Shown here: one piece after another, positions 21,381 to 31,454 of the stretch
Numbering within the stretch: position 1 is the stretch's first letter
Layout: each line of letters opens with the position of its first letter
Assembly (NCBI RefSeq): GCF_003265705.1
Contig: NW_020313140.1
Span: 2,302,953 to 2,366,952 of the forward strand
Length of the DNA stretch: 64,000 bases
Source of the DNA: Callorhinus ursinus
Lineage: Eukaryota; Chordata; Mammalia; Carnivora; Otariidae
Direction: 5' to 3'
Position numbers and translations under genes: made by a program
Notes under the pieces: generated by a model
Told to the model about the DNA's origin: nothing
Database searches by the model: none
Seen by the model: the letters and a program-made list of their open reading frames with translations, nothing else

Positions 21381-21395
21381 GGCCCCCTAGTGGAC
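21381..21395 (-). promoter_or_regulatory. CTCF-like motif
   Basis: The - strand reads GTCCACTAGGGGGCC, close to the CTCF core (CCACTAGGGGGC). It sits in a small CpG-rich patch (about 21310-21480) between repeats. Motif match only. Confidence 0.5.
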
Positions 21396-21644
21396 AAATC
21401 GGTAGGCCCTCCGCCGCGGACACCGGGGCTGACCTGGCTTCGGACTGCGGGATCCGAACGGCCTCGGGCTCCTCCTCGCGGGCTCTGCTTCAGCCCTCAC
21501 AGCCACTCGGCCTGCATTTGGGGTCATCCTGGGTGTTTCGCCTTCACCCCGAGGAGCACACACACACTTCCGTGTAAGTGCAGAGGTGCATCGAAGCATG
21601 TACTCCCAGCTGAGACAGAGGCTGACTCCAAAACCCAACTCCAA

Positions 21645-21860
21645 ACCCATCAAGGGCTCCCACAGTCCTCTGGATCAAGTCCAAACCCTTTGCCATGATG
21701 GGCCTTGCCTAGTCATGTCTTTGTTACCCTGAACTCTGCGTGCTCTGCGGTCTGGCAACTGCCCACATCACCTGCGCTTCTGCACCAGGAAATGCAGGGA
21801 CTGCCGCCCTTCCTACCTCCCTGACCACGGCGTCTCTCTGCTCCCCCTCCAACACTCAGG
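21645..21860. repeat. possible ancient L2-type fragment
   Basis: AAGGGCTCCCACAGTCCTCT, TTTGCCATGATGGGCCTTGC and similar text recall old LINE 3' ends. The family is uncertain. Confidence 0.3.
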
Positions 21861-22486
21861 CTCAGAGAGCTCATCCCTGAAGCCGCTGCCCAGCCCTTGC
21901 CCAGGGCCCAAGGCTGAGTTCAAGGCCTGCCCTGGTTCCCACAACACATCCCTCCCTGGGAGGTTGGAAGCTCTGGAAGCCAGTGATGGACCAAACCCGT
22001 ATCATCTGCTTACTGCTCTGCTCCCAACCCCAGCACAGCCTATGGTAGCAGCTCAGAATGTCTACGCTCCAAACCCTACCTTCACCTCCACGTCAGCCAC
22101 ACCCACTCCCAGCACCCAGCCCCTCCTCTCCGCCCGGTGCACACTCTGACGTACAGCTCAACCTCAGCTGGGCATCTTGGCTGCGGCGGGCCACACACGC
22201 CCAGAAATGGAGGATTCTGGCACCCCTTGGATCAGGTACTAGAAGCCGGTGACTCCACTCCACTCCACTTCAATGGATTCTGGATGTTGGCAGAAGTGGG
22301 ACAGACCTAGGGCAGGGGGACCACCCACAGAACCAGCCCTGGGCTCTGCCCCAGCAACTATGTCCCAGAGCCCCAGCTCCTGCTGACTTCTCCACTCTTC
22401 AGCCCTGCAGTCTCCTCTCTGTGATTTTCGTGAGCCGTGAGCACTTTGCCTTTCTCCATAAAAAACATTTAAATTGGGGGGGGCGG

Positions 22487-22680
22487 GCGCCTGGGTGGCT
22501 CAGTCGTTAAGAGTCTGCCTTGGGCTCAGGTCATGGTCCCAGGGTCCTGGGATCCAGCCCCATATCGGGCTCCCTGCTCCAAGGGAAGCCTGCTTCTCCC
22601 TCTCCCACTCCCCCTGCTTGTGTTCCCTCTCTCGCTGTGTCTCTCTGTCAGATAAATAAACAAAGTCTTTTTTTAAAAGT
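22487..22680 (+). mobile_element. CAN-SINE, first of three in tandem
   Basis: Forward: GGCGCCTGGGTGGCTCAGTC to CAGATAAATAAACAAAGTC. Preceded by a G-run. Confidence 0.9.
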
Positions 22681-22712
22681 ATTTAAAAAATAATAAAAAA
22701 TAAAATAAAATT

Positions 22713-22915
22713 GGGGGTGACTCGGTGGCTCAATTGGTTAAGTGTCCCACTCTTGGTTTCAGCTCAGGTCATGATCTCAGGGTGAGCTCTGTGCTCAGTG
22801 GGGAGTCTGCTGGAGATTCTCTCTCTCTCTCTCTCTCTGCCCCTCCCCCCACTCATGCACACACGCACTCTCTCTCTCTCTCTCTCTCTCTCTAAAATAA
22901 ATAAATAAATCTTAA
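22713..22915 (+). mobile_element. CAN-SINE, second of three, older subfamily
   Basis: Forward: GGTGACTCGGTGGCTCAATT head. The body has long (CT)n runs (22818-22838, 22869-22893) and an AAATAAATAAATAAATC tail. It is a different subfamily from its left neighbour. Confidence 0.85.
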
Positions 22916-22943
22916 AAAAATAATTTAAAATTGTATTTTATAG

Positions 22944-23032
22944 GAGTGCCTGGCTGGCTCAGTTTGTAGAGTCTATGACTCTTATTTCAGGGTTGTGAGT
23001 TCAAGCCCTATGCTGGGAGGAAAGCTTACTTA
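22944..23032 (+). mobile_element. short tRNA-derived SINE, third of three
   Basis: GAGTGCCTGGCTGGCTCAGT...GTTGTGAGTTCAAGCCCTAT with an A-run and no CT-rich body. Followed by an AT-rich tract (23033-23180). Confidence 0.75.
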
Positions 23033-23335
23033 AAAAAAAAATTATATACACACACATATATAATTGTATTTTATAATTGCATTGGCATAAAAACAATATA
23101 ATCCATGTTTATATATTCAATATTATATTCATTATTATTATATATTCATTATTATGTTCATTTTTTTCTTCTAGTTTTAAAGATACTTAGAATAAAACAT
23201 TTTGGTGGGCCCCTGCAAGTACTCTGGGCCCTAGGCACTGGGCATACTGTATCTAACAGCTAAGTCCGTGCTGCCTGGACCCACTCTGAGCAACTCTGTG
23301 CCCCATGGATGCCCCTGCACCGTCCCATCACTTAC

Positions 23336-23516
23336 TTGCCCGCTGTACCCGGGCCCGCTGGCTCCCCAGCCGCCCATGACGGTTCTGGGCCAGGCACAGG
23401 TACTCGTGGGCTAGGGAAGGGGGGCTGCAACACGGGGGCAGGATGGCCAGAGGCAGGGAGCACTCGAGCATCAGAACGGCACCGCTGTCATTGGCCAGGA
23501 CCAGCCCATCCCGCTG
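23336..23516 (-). pseudogene. relic exon: Ig1 second half
   Basis: Open from acceptor CCAG (23517-23520) to donor GTAAGT (23335-23330). It translates to DGLVLANDSG ... AHEYLCLAQNRHGRLGSQRA, the D/E-x-Y-x-C end of an Ig domain with the family signature AQNR.GRL. The splice sites are intact. The first half of Ig1 and the signal peptide exon were not found upstream (to about 25.8 kb). Confidence 0.8.
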
Positions 23517-23519
23517 CTG

Positions 23520-25857
23520 GGAAGTGGACAGGGGTGACTCACGGCCCCAACTCCTGCCATCCCATCTGCCTGTCTCCCAGCAGGGTCAGCTTCCCAGGAC
23601 TCCCGACTCCTCCCCTCCCCCTGCCCCCCTTTCCCCTCCCCCTCCCACTGCCAGGACCCTGGCCCCCAAATAAGGAAGGAACACACACACACTTACACAT
23701 TCATAGACACACACACTTGGACTAGAATCCCAACCTCATAGGCCACTCCATGTTCTAGACACAGCTGGGTTCCATCCCAGATACATACTCCCACAGCGCA
23801 CACACAAGTCACATACAGATTTCCCTCCAGATTCAAAGTCACCCCTCCACCGACACCCTCCAGGGTTTCTGCACCTCAGCTGTCCCTCGGCGCCCCCCAC
23901 TCTCCCAGAGCCCTCATCTCCCTTCTCCCCTAACCCCAGCCTTGGAGCCGCAGCAGGATCACTTCCAGACCCTCAGCCTCTGGCTACTCCCCAAATAGCC
24001 CTGGTCTTCTGTCTTCAGCCTGGGGACCCCTAGGCTGTGGGCATCCCCCACCCCACCCCAAGGGGCACCCTGGGGGTGGGGCTCTGGCCTTGCTTTGGAA
24101 GCCTGGGATCTGCTCCCACAACCCCCCTCCCACAACCCCTGGGTCTGGGGTAGAAGCTGGAGGCTGCTGTCCTTGGTAGGTCCTCCCTGGAGCTGGGTCT
24201 CCCTGTTTTCAGCCTGCACACCCACCCCACTCCCATCTGTACTAGCTCCTCCTCCTGGGACCAGGACCCAGACACCCAGACAATTGGGGCAGGGAAAGGA
24301 GAGGAAGTGGAGGCCAATGACAGAAGGGAAAAGTTGGGTAAGTCAAGCCCGCCCCTTTCCAAGCCTCCAGAATCCTCTCCCAGCCCATTAGACACCCACT
24401 TTTCCCTCCCCAACTTTGCTGAATGAGACTGGAGTTCCAGGGAGCTGGGGTATCTGCCCCTCAAAGCTGTCTCTGGGCCCCAGTGTCCAAACAGGAGTGG
24501 TTTGGAGTCTGATTTGGGGGTCCAGGGAGGGGTGTAAGACCTCACCCTCCCAGCAGAGTGCTGTCCCAGGTGCTGAGCCGGGGCCCGGCGTGGGGGGCTC
24601 ATCCCATTAGTGTAGTCACGCCCCCACCCTCTCTGGTCACCATGTAACTTTCCAAAGCTGTTGTGTCTATTCTGGTGGGAACAATGGATTGAGGCCATCA
24701 GGGGCCAGGAGGTGACCAGCCACAGCCTCCACGGCCCCATCTAAAGAGAAAAAAGAGGCCCAGACCCCCTCTCCTTGCCAATCTGACCATTTAAAACATG
24801 AACAAAATGGGGCTACCCTTCTGCCAAAGGAGCTGGGACTCAGAAAGGGGCTGATTTTGAGACTTGTTATTTCTGCAAGACCTCCCTGCCCTAAATAGCA
24901 GCCTCCCCCAAAAAGCAGAGCTTCTGGAAAGATGACAGAGGTGGGGGTGACGGGGTGAAGGGGAGTCTCTGTGAGAGAGGTTAAGGAGAAAAAATAGGGG
25001 TGGGTGAATCATGTCGGGGCAGAACTCAACCCCAGAAGCTCCAGCCCTTCTGGCCCTGAGCCCCCGCCCCTGCCTCTCTCCCCTCGGCTTCCTCTGGTGT
25101 GGGCGCTGCCCTGCCCAGCTCAGGCTGGTCCCCTTTCCTGCACAGGTCCCCATCCACAGACTTCACCGACTTGCTCAGCCTCCTCTCTGGCTCTCCTCTC
25201 CTAGACCGGCCTCCGAGGCCTGGGCTACTCCGCTGTCTGGTGGTAAGAGAGCTTGCAGCCTCCCCCCAGGGCCTTCCTCACCCAGCCCTGCATCTCTGTC
25301 CCGGAGCCTTCCTGTGGCTCCTGCCCCTTGGTCAGGGGGGCAGACTTCTCACTCAGACGTCAGGGAGACAGACATGGTCCAAGTCACTTACCAGCTGTGT
25401 GTTCTTCAATAAAACGGGGACTGATACGTGATAGAAACAGCTTCTCCTCCTGCCTGGGAGGCTTACTTGAGGTGAGGCTGGGGACAGAGTGTGGCCCGGG
25501 GAGCAGTGAGCGTTTGCTCAGGAACTCTCCTTCTTCGGGTCTCCCTCACTCCCTTGCTTCTTCGCACCTGGAGAAGATGCCCCTCTGCAGCACCCGCCTC
25601 TTTGCCTCTGACTTCACCCTCCGGCAGGCCCACAGAACGAAGAACGACCAGTGCAGAAGAGCTGGGTACAAGTCAGGAACCAGCCGTCTTGCCTTGGGCT
25701 GGCGTCCCTCACCTCCAAGACTGCCCACCTAGGAAGGAGGAGGGCACCTGCCTTCAGAGTCAGTGAGGAGCACGTGAGGACCATGGACTTCAAGCGCCAA
25801 GCAACCACTCCGTCTCCTCCTTCCGCTTCTCTTATCATCTATCAGCCGGTAAGTAAC
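23520..25857. other. intergenic, no gene identified
   Basis: GC-rich sequence upstream of the Ig1 relic exon. The first exons of the relic would be expected here, but no Ig N-terminal half or signal peptide is visible. It includes an AC-rich run (23682-23720) and a MIR-like piece near 25370-25470 (CACTTACCAGCTGTGTG...). Long open frames at 24030-24740 have no domain-like content. Confidence 0.5.
25370..25470 (+). repeat. MIR-like fragment
   Basis: GTCACTTACCAGCTGTGTGTTCTTC...AATAAAACGGGGACTGATAC matches the order of the MIR core. Confidence 0.5.
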
Positions 25858-25938
25858 TATCCCCAGCATGGAGCTTGAACTCACGACCCTCAGACCAAGA
25901 GTTGCTGCTGTGCGACGGAGCCAACCAGGCATCTCTCC
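25858..25938 (-). mobile_element. old truncated tRNA-derived SINE
   Basis: Reverse: CCCAGCATGGAGCTTGAACT...GAGCCAACCAGGCATC, a decayed copy of the SINE head. Confidence 0.6.
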
Positions 25939-25969
25939 CCTTCTTCTTCTTAAGAATTGTTTGACTGAG

Positions 25970-26139
25970 GGGCGCCTGGGTGGCTCAGTCAGTTAAGCAT
26001 CTGCCTTCTGCTCAGGTCATGATCCTGGGGTCCTGGGATCAAGCCCTGTGTCAGCGGGGAGCCTCCCTCTCCCTCTGCCGATCTCCCTGCTTGTGCTCTC
26101 TCTCTCTCTCTGTCAAATAAATAAATCTTAAAAAAAAAT
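25970..26139 (+). mobile_element. CAN-SINE with target-site duplication
   Basis: Forward GGGCGCCTGGGTGGCTCAG to AAATAAATAAATC, flanked by AATTGTTTGACTGAG at 25955-25969 and 26140-26154 (perfect 15 bp). It is inserted at the edge of an old L1. Confidence 0.96.
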
Positions 26140-26265
26140 AATTGTTTGACTGAGATATAATTATATACCATGAAGTTCACCCGTGTCAGCGGTACAGTTC
26201 AAAGTGTCACTATCTCTACAGAGATGCATGACTACCACTGTAATCTTTTTAGAATATTTTCATCA

Positions 26266-26457
26266 GGGGCGCCTGGGTGGCTCAGTCATTGCATGTCTGC
26301 CTTTAGCTCGGGTCGTGATCCCGGGGTCTTGGGATTGGGCCCCGCATCGGGCCCCCTGCTCAGCGGGAAGCCTGCCTCTCCCTCTGCCTGCCTCTCCCCC
26401 TGATTGTGCTCTTTCTCTGTCTGTATCAAATAAATAAAAATAAAATCTTTTTAAAGA
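26266..26457 (+). mobile_element. CAN-SINE with target-site duplication
   Basis: Forward. Flanked by AGAATATTTTCATCA at 26251-26265 and 26458-26472 (perfect 15 bp). Inserted into the old L1. Confidence 0.96.
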
Positions 26458-26856
26458 AGAATATTTTCATCACCCCCAAAAGAGACGTACCCATTAACAT
26501 TCACTCCCCATCTGCACCCCTTGCCCCAGGTGACCACTAATCTACTTCCTGTGGTCTTTTGTGTCTGGCTTTTCTCACTGCTCCTCTACTAGGACTGTAC
26601 CTAGCCCTTCATGGCTGAACTGTCCATCATATGGGGACACTGCAGCTTGTTTATCCACTCACCACAAAAGTTTCTGCTTTCTGGCCGTTATGACTAATGT
26701 GCTGTGAACATGAGTGTGTACGTTTTTGCATGAAGATACGCTTTCCATGCTCTTAGGTATATACCTAGGGATGGAATTTCTGGGTCATAAAGTAAACTCT
26801 GCATTTCGAGGAACTGCTAAACCATTTTCCAAGGTGGCTGTGGCATTTTACATTCT

Positions 26857-27056
26857 TTTTTTTTTTTTAAAGATTTTATTTATTTATTTGACAGAGAGAG
26901 ACAGCGAGAGCGGGAACACAAGCAGGGGGAGTGGGAGAGGGAGAAGCAGGCTTCCCGCGGAGCAGGGAGCCTGATGCGGGGCTCGATCCCAGGACCCCGG
27001 GATCATGACCTGAGCTGGAGGCAGATGCGCAACAACTGAGCCACCCAGGCGTCCCA
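26857..27056 (-). mobile_element. CAN-SINE with target-site duplication
   Basis: Reverse. Flanked by GCATTTTACATTCT (26843-26856) and GCATTTTATATTCT (27057-27070), one mismatch. It has the arctoid-type body CACAAGCAGGGGGAGTGGGA. Confidence 0.95.
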
Positions 27057-27110
27057 GCATTTTATATTCTAAGCACTTCTTTTTATACCCCTTAAGATAA
27101 GACTTAACTT

Positions 27111-27295
27111 TTTTTTTTTTAAAGATTTTATTTGAGAGACAGAGAGAGAGTATGAGTGGGGAGCCGGGGAGGGTCAGAGGGAGAAGCAGGCTCCCTGCTG
27201 AGCAAGGAACCTGATGCAGGACTCATCCCAGGACCCCAGGATCATGACCTGAGCTGAAGTCAGTTGCTGAACTGACTGAGCCACCCAGGCGCCCC
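27111..27295 (-). mobile_element. CAN-SINE with target-site duplication
   Basis: Reverse. Flanked by AAGACTTAACTTTTT at about 27099 and AAGAGTTAACTTTTT at 27296-27310, one mismatch. Confidence 0.93.
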
Positions 27296-27714
27296 AAGAG
27301 TTAACTTTTTGTTGGTCCCAGCCCCTTTGAGAATTTGACGAGACCTTCCTCCAACCCCTCCCCCGCAAGGAGATGTGCTCACATTCCCACCCACGTTTGC
27401 ATTTGCCCTGGGTTGGGAGGTGCTGTCTCAGGGATAGAGCCCCAACATCCTTGACGTTTAGGAAATGTTGGCAGGATTGATTGGCCTCCCCAACAGTTAA
27501 CAACTGGCCCAACCCTGGAAAAACTTCCCTGGAACCTCTCTGCAGCAGGTGAAACCCTCTGAGGAGGCCTCCAGGGCGTTGGCATCTTGTCTCCTTTTTC
27601 TCCCCCCGAGTCTCTCCTCTCAGCCAGGACCTCTGTCTCTCCCCACACCCCTTTTCCTGCCCTTCTTTCTCTGCCTCCCCGTCTGTGGCAGGCACAGGAA
27701 TGGGCCCTGAAGAG

Positions 27715-28195
27715 CTCCATGCCCTAATCCCTGGAACCAATGAACATGTTAAGTGACATGGCAAAAGGGGGAATTCAGGTTGCGAATGAAATAAAGGTGA
27801 CTAATCACCTGACCTTAGAGTAAGGAGATGATTGCATTATCCTGGTTCTTCAGGTGGGCACAAGGTAATTGCAAGGGTCCTTAAACATGGAAGAGGCTGG
27901 TGGCAGTCAGAGAAAGTGGCCAGAGTGGTGTGATTCGAGAAGGGCCTAACCTAAGGTGGCTGACTTTGCAGAGCAAAGGGGGGAGGGAGCCAGCATGTGC
28001 GGGTGACCTCTAGAAGCTGGAAAAGACTAGGAATAGATTGACCCCTGAGCCTCTGGAAGGGAACACAGCCCTGCTGACACCCTGATCTTAGCCCCGGGAA
28101 ACCTGTGTCTGACGTCCAGGCTGCAGAGCTGTAGGACAATACCCTGCCCTGTTCCAAGCCATTTGTTACAGCAGCAAACAGAACTCAGCAGGATC
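27715..28195 (+). repeat. old dispersed repeat, family not assigned
   Basis: Contains CATGCCCTAATCCCTGGAAC, GAAGGGAACACAGCCCTGCT, GACACCCTGATCTTAGCCCC, GCTGCAGAGCTGTAGGACAA and TTTGTTACAGCAGC in the order seen in a common mammalian interspersed repeat end. It could be LTR- or LINE-derived. No coding capacity is seen. Confidence 0.5.
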
Positions 28196-28375
28196 GCTGT
28201 CTGTTCTGTTTCATTTCACATCTGGTTTGGTTTTGCTTCTCCGCCACCAGTGTGTGAGTTCCATGAGGTCAGGGACTCTGTGAGTTGCTGCCGTGAGCCC
28301 AAAGCCTGGAGCACAGGATGTCTGATAAGGGGAAGATGGAAGCAGAGCCAACCAGCCTTGAAAACTCAATCCCAG

Positions 28376-28556
28376 GGGCGCCTGGGTGGCTCGGTCGTTA
28401 AGCGTCTGCCTTCGGCTCAGGTCATGGTCCCAGGACCCTGGGATCGAGCCCCGCATCGGGCTCCCTGCTCGGCGGGGAGTCTGCTTCTCCCTCGGCCTCT
28501 GCCTCCCACTCGTGCTCTCTCTCTCTCTCAAAATAAATAAAATCTATATATTAAAA
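28376..28556 (+). mobile_element. CAN-SINE
   Basis: Forward: GGGCGCCTGGGTGGCTCGG to AAATAAATAAAATCTATATA. No clear target duplication. Confidence 0.92.
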
Positions 28557-28569
28557 AAGGCCACCTAAT

Positions 28570-28990
28570 CTGTTTTAATATGAAATGTTCAGAATAGGCA
28601 AATCCATAGACACACAAAGTAGATTAGTGATTGCCAGGGACTGCAGTGAGGGGGGATAGAGAGAGACTGCTAATGGGTAGGGATTTCTTCTGGGGGTGAT
28701 GAAAATGTTCTAAATTAGATAATGGCTCTGCTGCCCAATTTATGAACATAGTAAAAAAAACTCTGCACCTTACACTTTAAAAAGGTGCATTTTATGCTAT
28801 GTGAGTTATATCTTAATTTAAAAATGTTTCTCATAGACTTAACTACAGAGAACACACTTGTGGTCACCAGATGTGGTGCGGACAGGTGATGCGGAGGAAG
28901 GAGGGCACCTGTGGTGATGAGCTCCCGGGGAATGTATGGAAGTGCTGGATCACTATACTGTGCACTTGAAACTACCGGAACGCTTACGTA
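28570..28990 (+). mobile_element. L1 3'-end fragments
   Basis: GAAATGTTCAGAATAGGCAA, TTAGTGATTGCCAGGGACTG, GATGAAAATGTTCTAAATTA and then ACACTTTAAAAAGGTG form an L1 3' end on the + strand. A second piece at 28840-28990 (ATCACTATACTGTGCACTTG) resembles another L1 3' end. Confidence 0.7.
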
Positions 28991-28997
28991 AGTTTTT

Positions 28998-29198
28998 TTT
29001 TGTTTTTTTAAAGATTTTATCCATTTATTTGACAGAGAGAGACACAGCGAGAGCAGGAACACAAGCAGGGGGAGTGGGAGAGGGAGAAGCAGGCTTCCCG
29101 CGGAGCAGGGAGCCCGATGCGGGGCTCGATCCCAGGGCCCCGGGACCACGACCTGAGCCGAAGGCAGACGCCTGACGACTGAGCCGCCCAGGCGCCCC
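28998..29198 (-). mobile_element. CAN-SINE, little diverged
   Basis: Reverse, arctoid-type body, head GAGCCGCCCAGGCGCCCC. CpGs are retained, suggesting a young copy. Confidence 0.93.
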
Positions 29199-29289
29199 AA
29201 CACTCGTGTACGTTAACAGGAATGAAAACAGTTTTAAAAATGCAGCAGATAACAAAGACAATTTGCAAAAAAACCCAAAAACTTTTAAA

Positions 29290-29452
29290 AAAGATTTTAC
29301 TTGAGAGAGGGCACACACGTGAGGGGAGGACACGCAGGCCCGGCGCTGAGCACGGAGCCCCACGGGCGGTTCCATCCCATGACCCCGAGATCAGGACCTG
29401 AGCCAAAGCCAAGAGTCAGAGGCTCAACCCACTGAGCCCCCCAGGCGCCCCC
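29290..29452 (-). mobile_element. CAN-SINE, diverged
   Basis: Reverse: AAAGATTTTACTTGAGAGAG...GAGCCCCCCAGGCGCCCC. Confidence 0.85.
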
Positions 29453-29479
29453 CAAGTCAACATTTCTCCCCGCTTCTGT

Positions 29480-30180
29480 CCCTAGAGGCCCAGAGAAGAG
29501 GACCGCGGACGCGCGGCCCCCACCGCCCTCCCCTCCCGGCGCTTCAGAGAGAGCCTAAGGCGCCCCGCACCAAGGCGCAGCCCCGCACCGCGGCGCAGGC
29601 TGCATTCTTGGTCGGAAGGCGCCCCGCGGCTCGCCCCGCCTACGCCGGAGGACTCCTCCCACTGGTCCGGCCTGCTCCACCTCCCTCGAGCCCGGGCACG
29701 TGCCTGGCGGCCACAGCCGGGAACGCCAGTGCGCGCTTGCGCCGAGACGCGAGCGCGCCCAGGGAGCCTGCGGGCCGGTGCGCGCCCGGAAGTGGCCGCG
29801 CCGCCGGCGCTTCCGGCCTCTGCCGAGCCGGCCGTGGGGGGAGGGCCCTGGGCCGCGAGCTGCGCGCCGAGCCCGGGCGGTAAAACCTGGGGCGTGCCGC
29901 GCCAGAGGCGGGGGTCGGGGCCCGCGGAGTAGGTGTCCTGGGCCGTGCGGTCTGTCACGACGGCCCGCCTTGGCTCGGTGCAGGAAGGCGGCCGCAGACC
30001 TCGGGATCCCACGTGGTCTTCACACGTCGGGAAGCCTCCTCTCATCTCTTCGGTCGCGTAAAATGCAAAATGCGTGCGTCGCCCCCCGGCACCTGGGCCC
30101 ACGGCCGGGGCGGGGCCGGGGCCCCGTCTGCACCGCCCTCCCCTCCAGCCGCCCGGAGGGGGAAGGACTAGAGCCTTAGC
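29480..30180. promoter_or_regulatory. orphan CpG island, candidate promoter
   Basis: Very high GC with dense CpG over about 700 bp, directly right of two SINEs. It contains an NRF1-like site GCGCTTGCGC (29733-29742), an ETS/GABP site CCGGAAGT (29786-29793) and an inverted ETS-like site GCTTCCGG (29809-29816) 15 bp away. A donor-like G|GTAAAA starts at 29880 on the + strand. No protein-coding exon that I recognise starts here. The nearest genes are SLC27A3 (its 3' end, 2 kb right) and the Ig/FN3 relic (6 kb left). It is probably the promoter of a non-coding or unrecognised transcript, or a bidirectional element. Confidence 0.6.
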
Positions 30181-30535
30181 CCAGCTCCTCTAGGCACGCC
30201 GTCTCGGCCTCCCGTTCCATTTTATTTCAGTGGATTTTTTTTTTAAATAACCTAATTCTTCTGAGATTTATTATTTTTAATTGCGGTAAGTGGACAACCT
30301 AATTCTTTTGGATTTAAGGCATGCCTTTTTGCAGCTGTCAGTTTCTGCCGATCACGTCTGCACTGAGGCTGCATCTTGAAGACACATGCTGGTCCCCGTC
30401 ACCTGCTCTGAGCCTGGGGACAGACTTCTCTCCTCCAGCTGCGTCTTCGCTAAAGCATCGGCTCGAGGGCCCGCACCAGGGACCACTGACACGTTATGCT
30501 TGGTGTTTGTGGGTCTGAAGAGTGAGGCCACTGTT

Positions 30536-30842
30536 CATTGGAAATACGTGACTCATACGTAATTTAAAATTCGCTAGTAGCCACATTTACAAAAGTAAAA
30601 ATAAACAAGTTTAATTTTAATGTTTTATTTAACTCAATACATCCAAAATGCAATTTCAACATGTAAGGAATATAAAATAAGAATATAAAATTAAAAAATG
30701 CATTTTGGGGGGTACTAAGTCTTTGAAACCTGGTGTATATTTTACACTTACAGCGCGTCTTGCTTTAGACTAGCCACATTTCAAGCACTCAGTAGGCAGG
30801 TGTGGCTAGTGGCCACCATATTGGACACATCGCAGACTTAGG
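30536..30842. mobile_element. hAT-type DNA transposon relic (MER3-like)
   Basis: GCTAGTAGCCACATTTACAA ... GTGGCTAGTGGCCACCATAT, with TTTAATTTTAATGTTTTATT inside. It resembles the non-autonomous element whose ends read 'tccaatacggtagccactagccacatgtggct'. Related copies lie at 52700-53575 and 56030-56210. The family name is from memory. Confidence 0.55.
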
Positions 30843-31315
30843 TGAAATGAAACAGGGATTGTGGAGAAAAAAATGTGTGTGATTCCATGAGGGGAGAGAT
30901 GGCTCCTCAGCTCAGTCCTGGGAAATGGGCCGAGTTAGGGTTTTTAAGAGGGCAGCTGCAGGACATGGCCCTGCCAGCCAAGTGACACACCCGCCCAGGC
31001 CCCCCATGGCAACCCCCCCATACACTTAACTATTGCACTCTTTCTGGCCGAATTAGAGGTGAACGGAATGAGGTAATTCCTCATTTATTGGTCAGTGTGT
31101 GAAGTCACCTGCACCTCAATTAGTGTGTTGTTGATGCTGAACTGGGTTTTCTGATGGAGGGTGGGGCACTGCATATGTTTTAGAACAGGAGTTAGCCATC
31201 GGGACCTGAAGTTGTTGGTGGGGCCCGTCCCCTGACCTCTCATGATGGGGAGAGGAATTTGAGGGAGAAAGACAGCCCAAGGGAAAGTAGCAAAAAATGT
31301 TGACCCACAGCTCAA
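30843..31315. other. intergenic, no feature seen
   Basis: Unique-looking sequence between repeats, nothing recognised. Confidence 0.5.
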
Positions 31316-31331
31316 AACAGAAGGGACTTTA

Positions 31332-31438
31332 CTTAAAAAATTAAAAAAAAAAAATCTCTACACCCAATGTGTGGGTCAAACCCACAACCCCGAGATTAAG
31401 AGTCCAGTGTTCCACTGACTGAACCAGCCAGGCACCCC
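31332..31438 (-). mobile_element. short tRNA-derived SINE with target-site duplication
   Basis: Reverse: A-run then CTACACCCAATGTGTGGGTC...GAACCAGCCAGGCACCCC. Flanked by AACAGAAGGGACTTTA (31316-31331) and AACAGGTGGGACTTTA (31439-31454). Confidence 0.88.
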
Positions 31439-31454
31439 AACAGGTGGGACTTTA

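Larger units (their letters stand above)
26155..27098 (-). mobile_element. ancient L1 fragment on - strand, split by SINEs
   Basis: Pieces at 26155-26250, 26473-26842 and 27071-27098 read as one old L1 segment in reverse (GTGGTCTTTTGTGTCTGGCT, CTTAGGTATATACCTAGGGA, CATTTCGAGGAACTGCTAAA). SINEs at 25970, 26266, 26857 and 27111 interrupt or bound it. Confidence 0.75.

Noticed and set aside
24030..24740. A 236-codon open frame on the - strand
   Set aside because: No domain, no Ig-like Cys/Trp pattern, no supporting splice sites. Tested as a first exon of the Ig/FN3 relic and not accepted.
29482..30179. Long open frames on both strands in the CpG island (up to 206 codons)
   Set aside because: Low stop density in very GC-rich sequence. 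The translations are Arg/Ala/Gly/Pro-rich with no domain.
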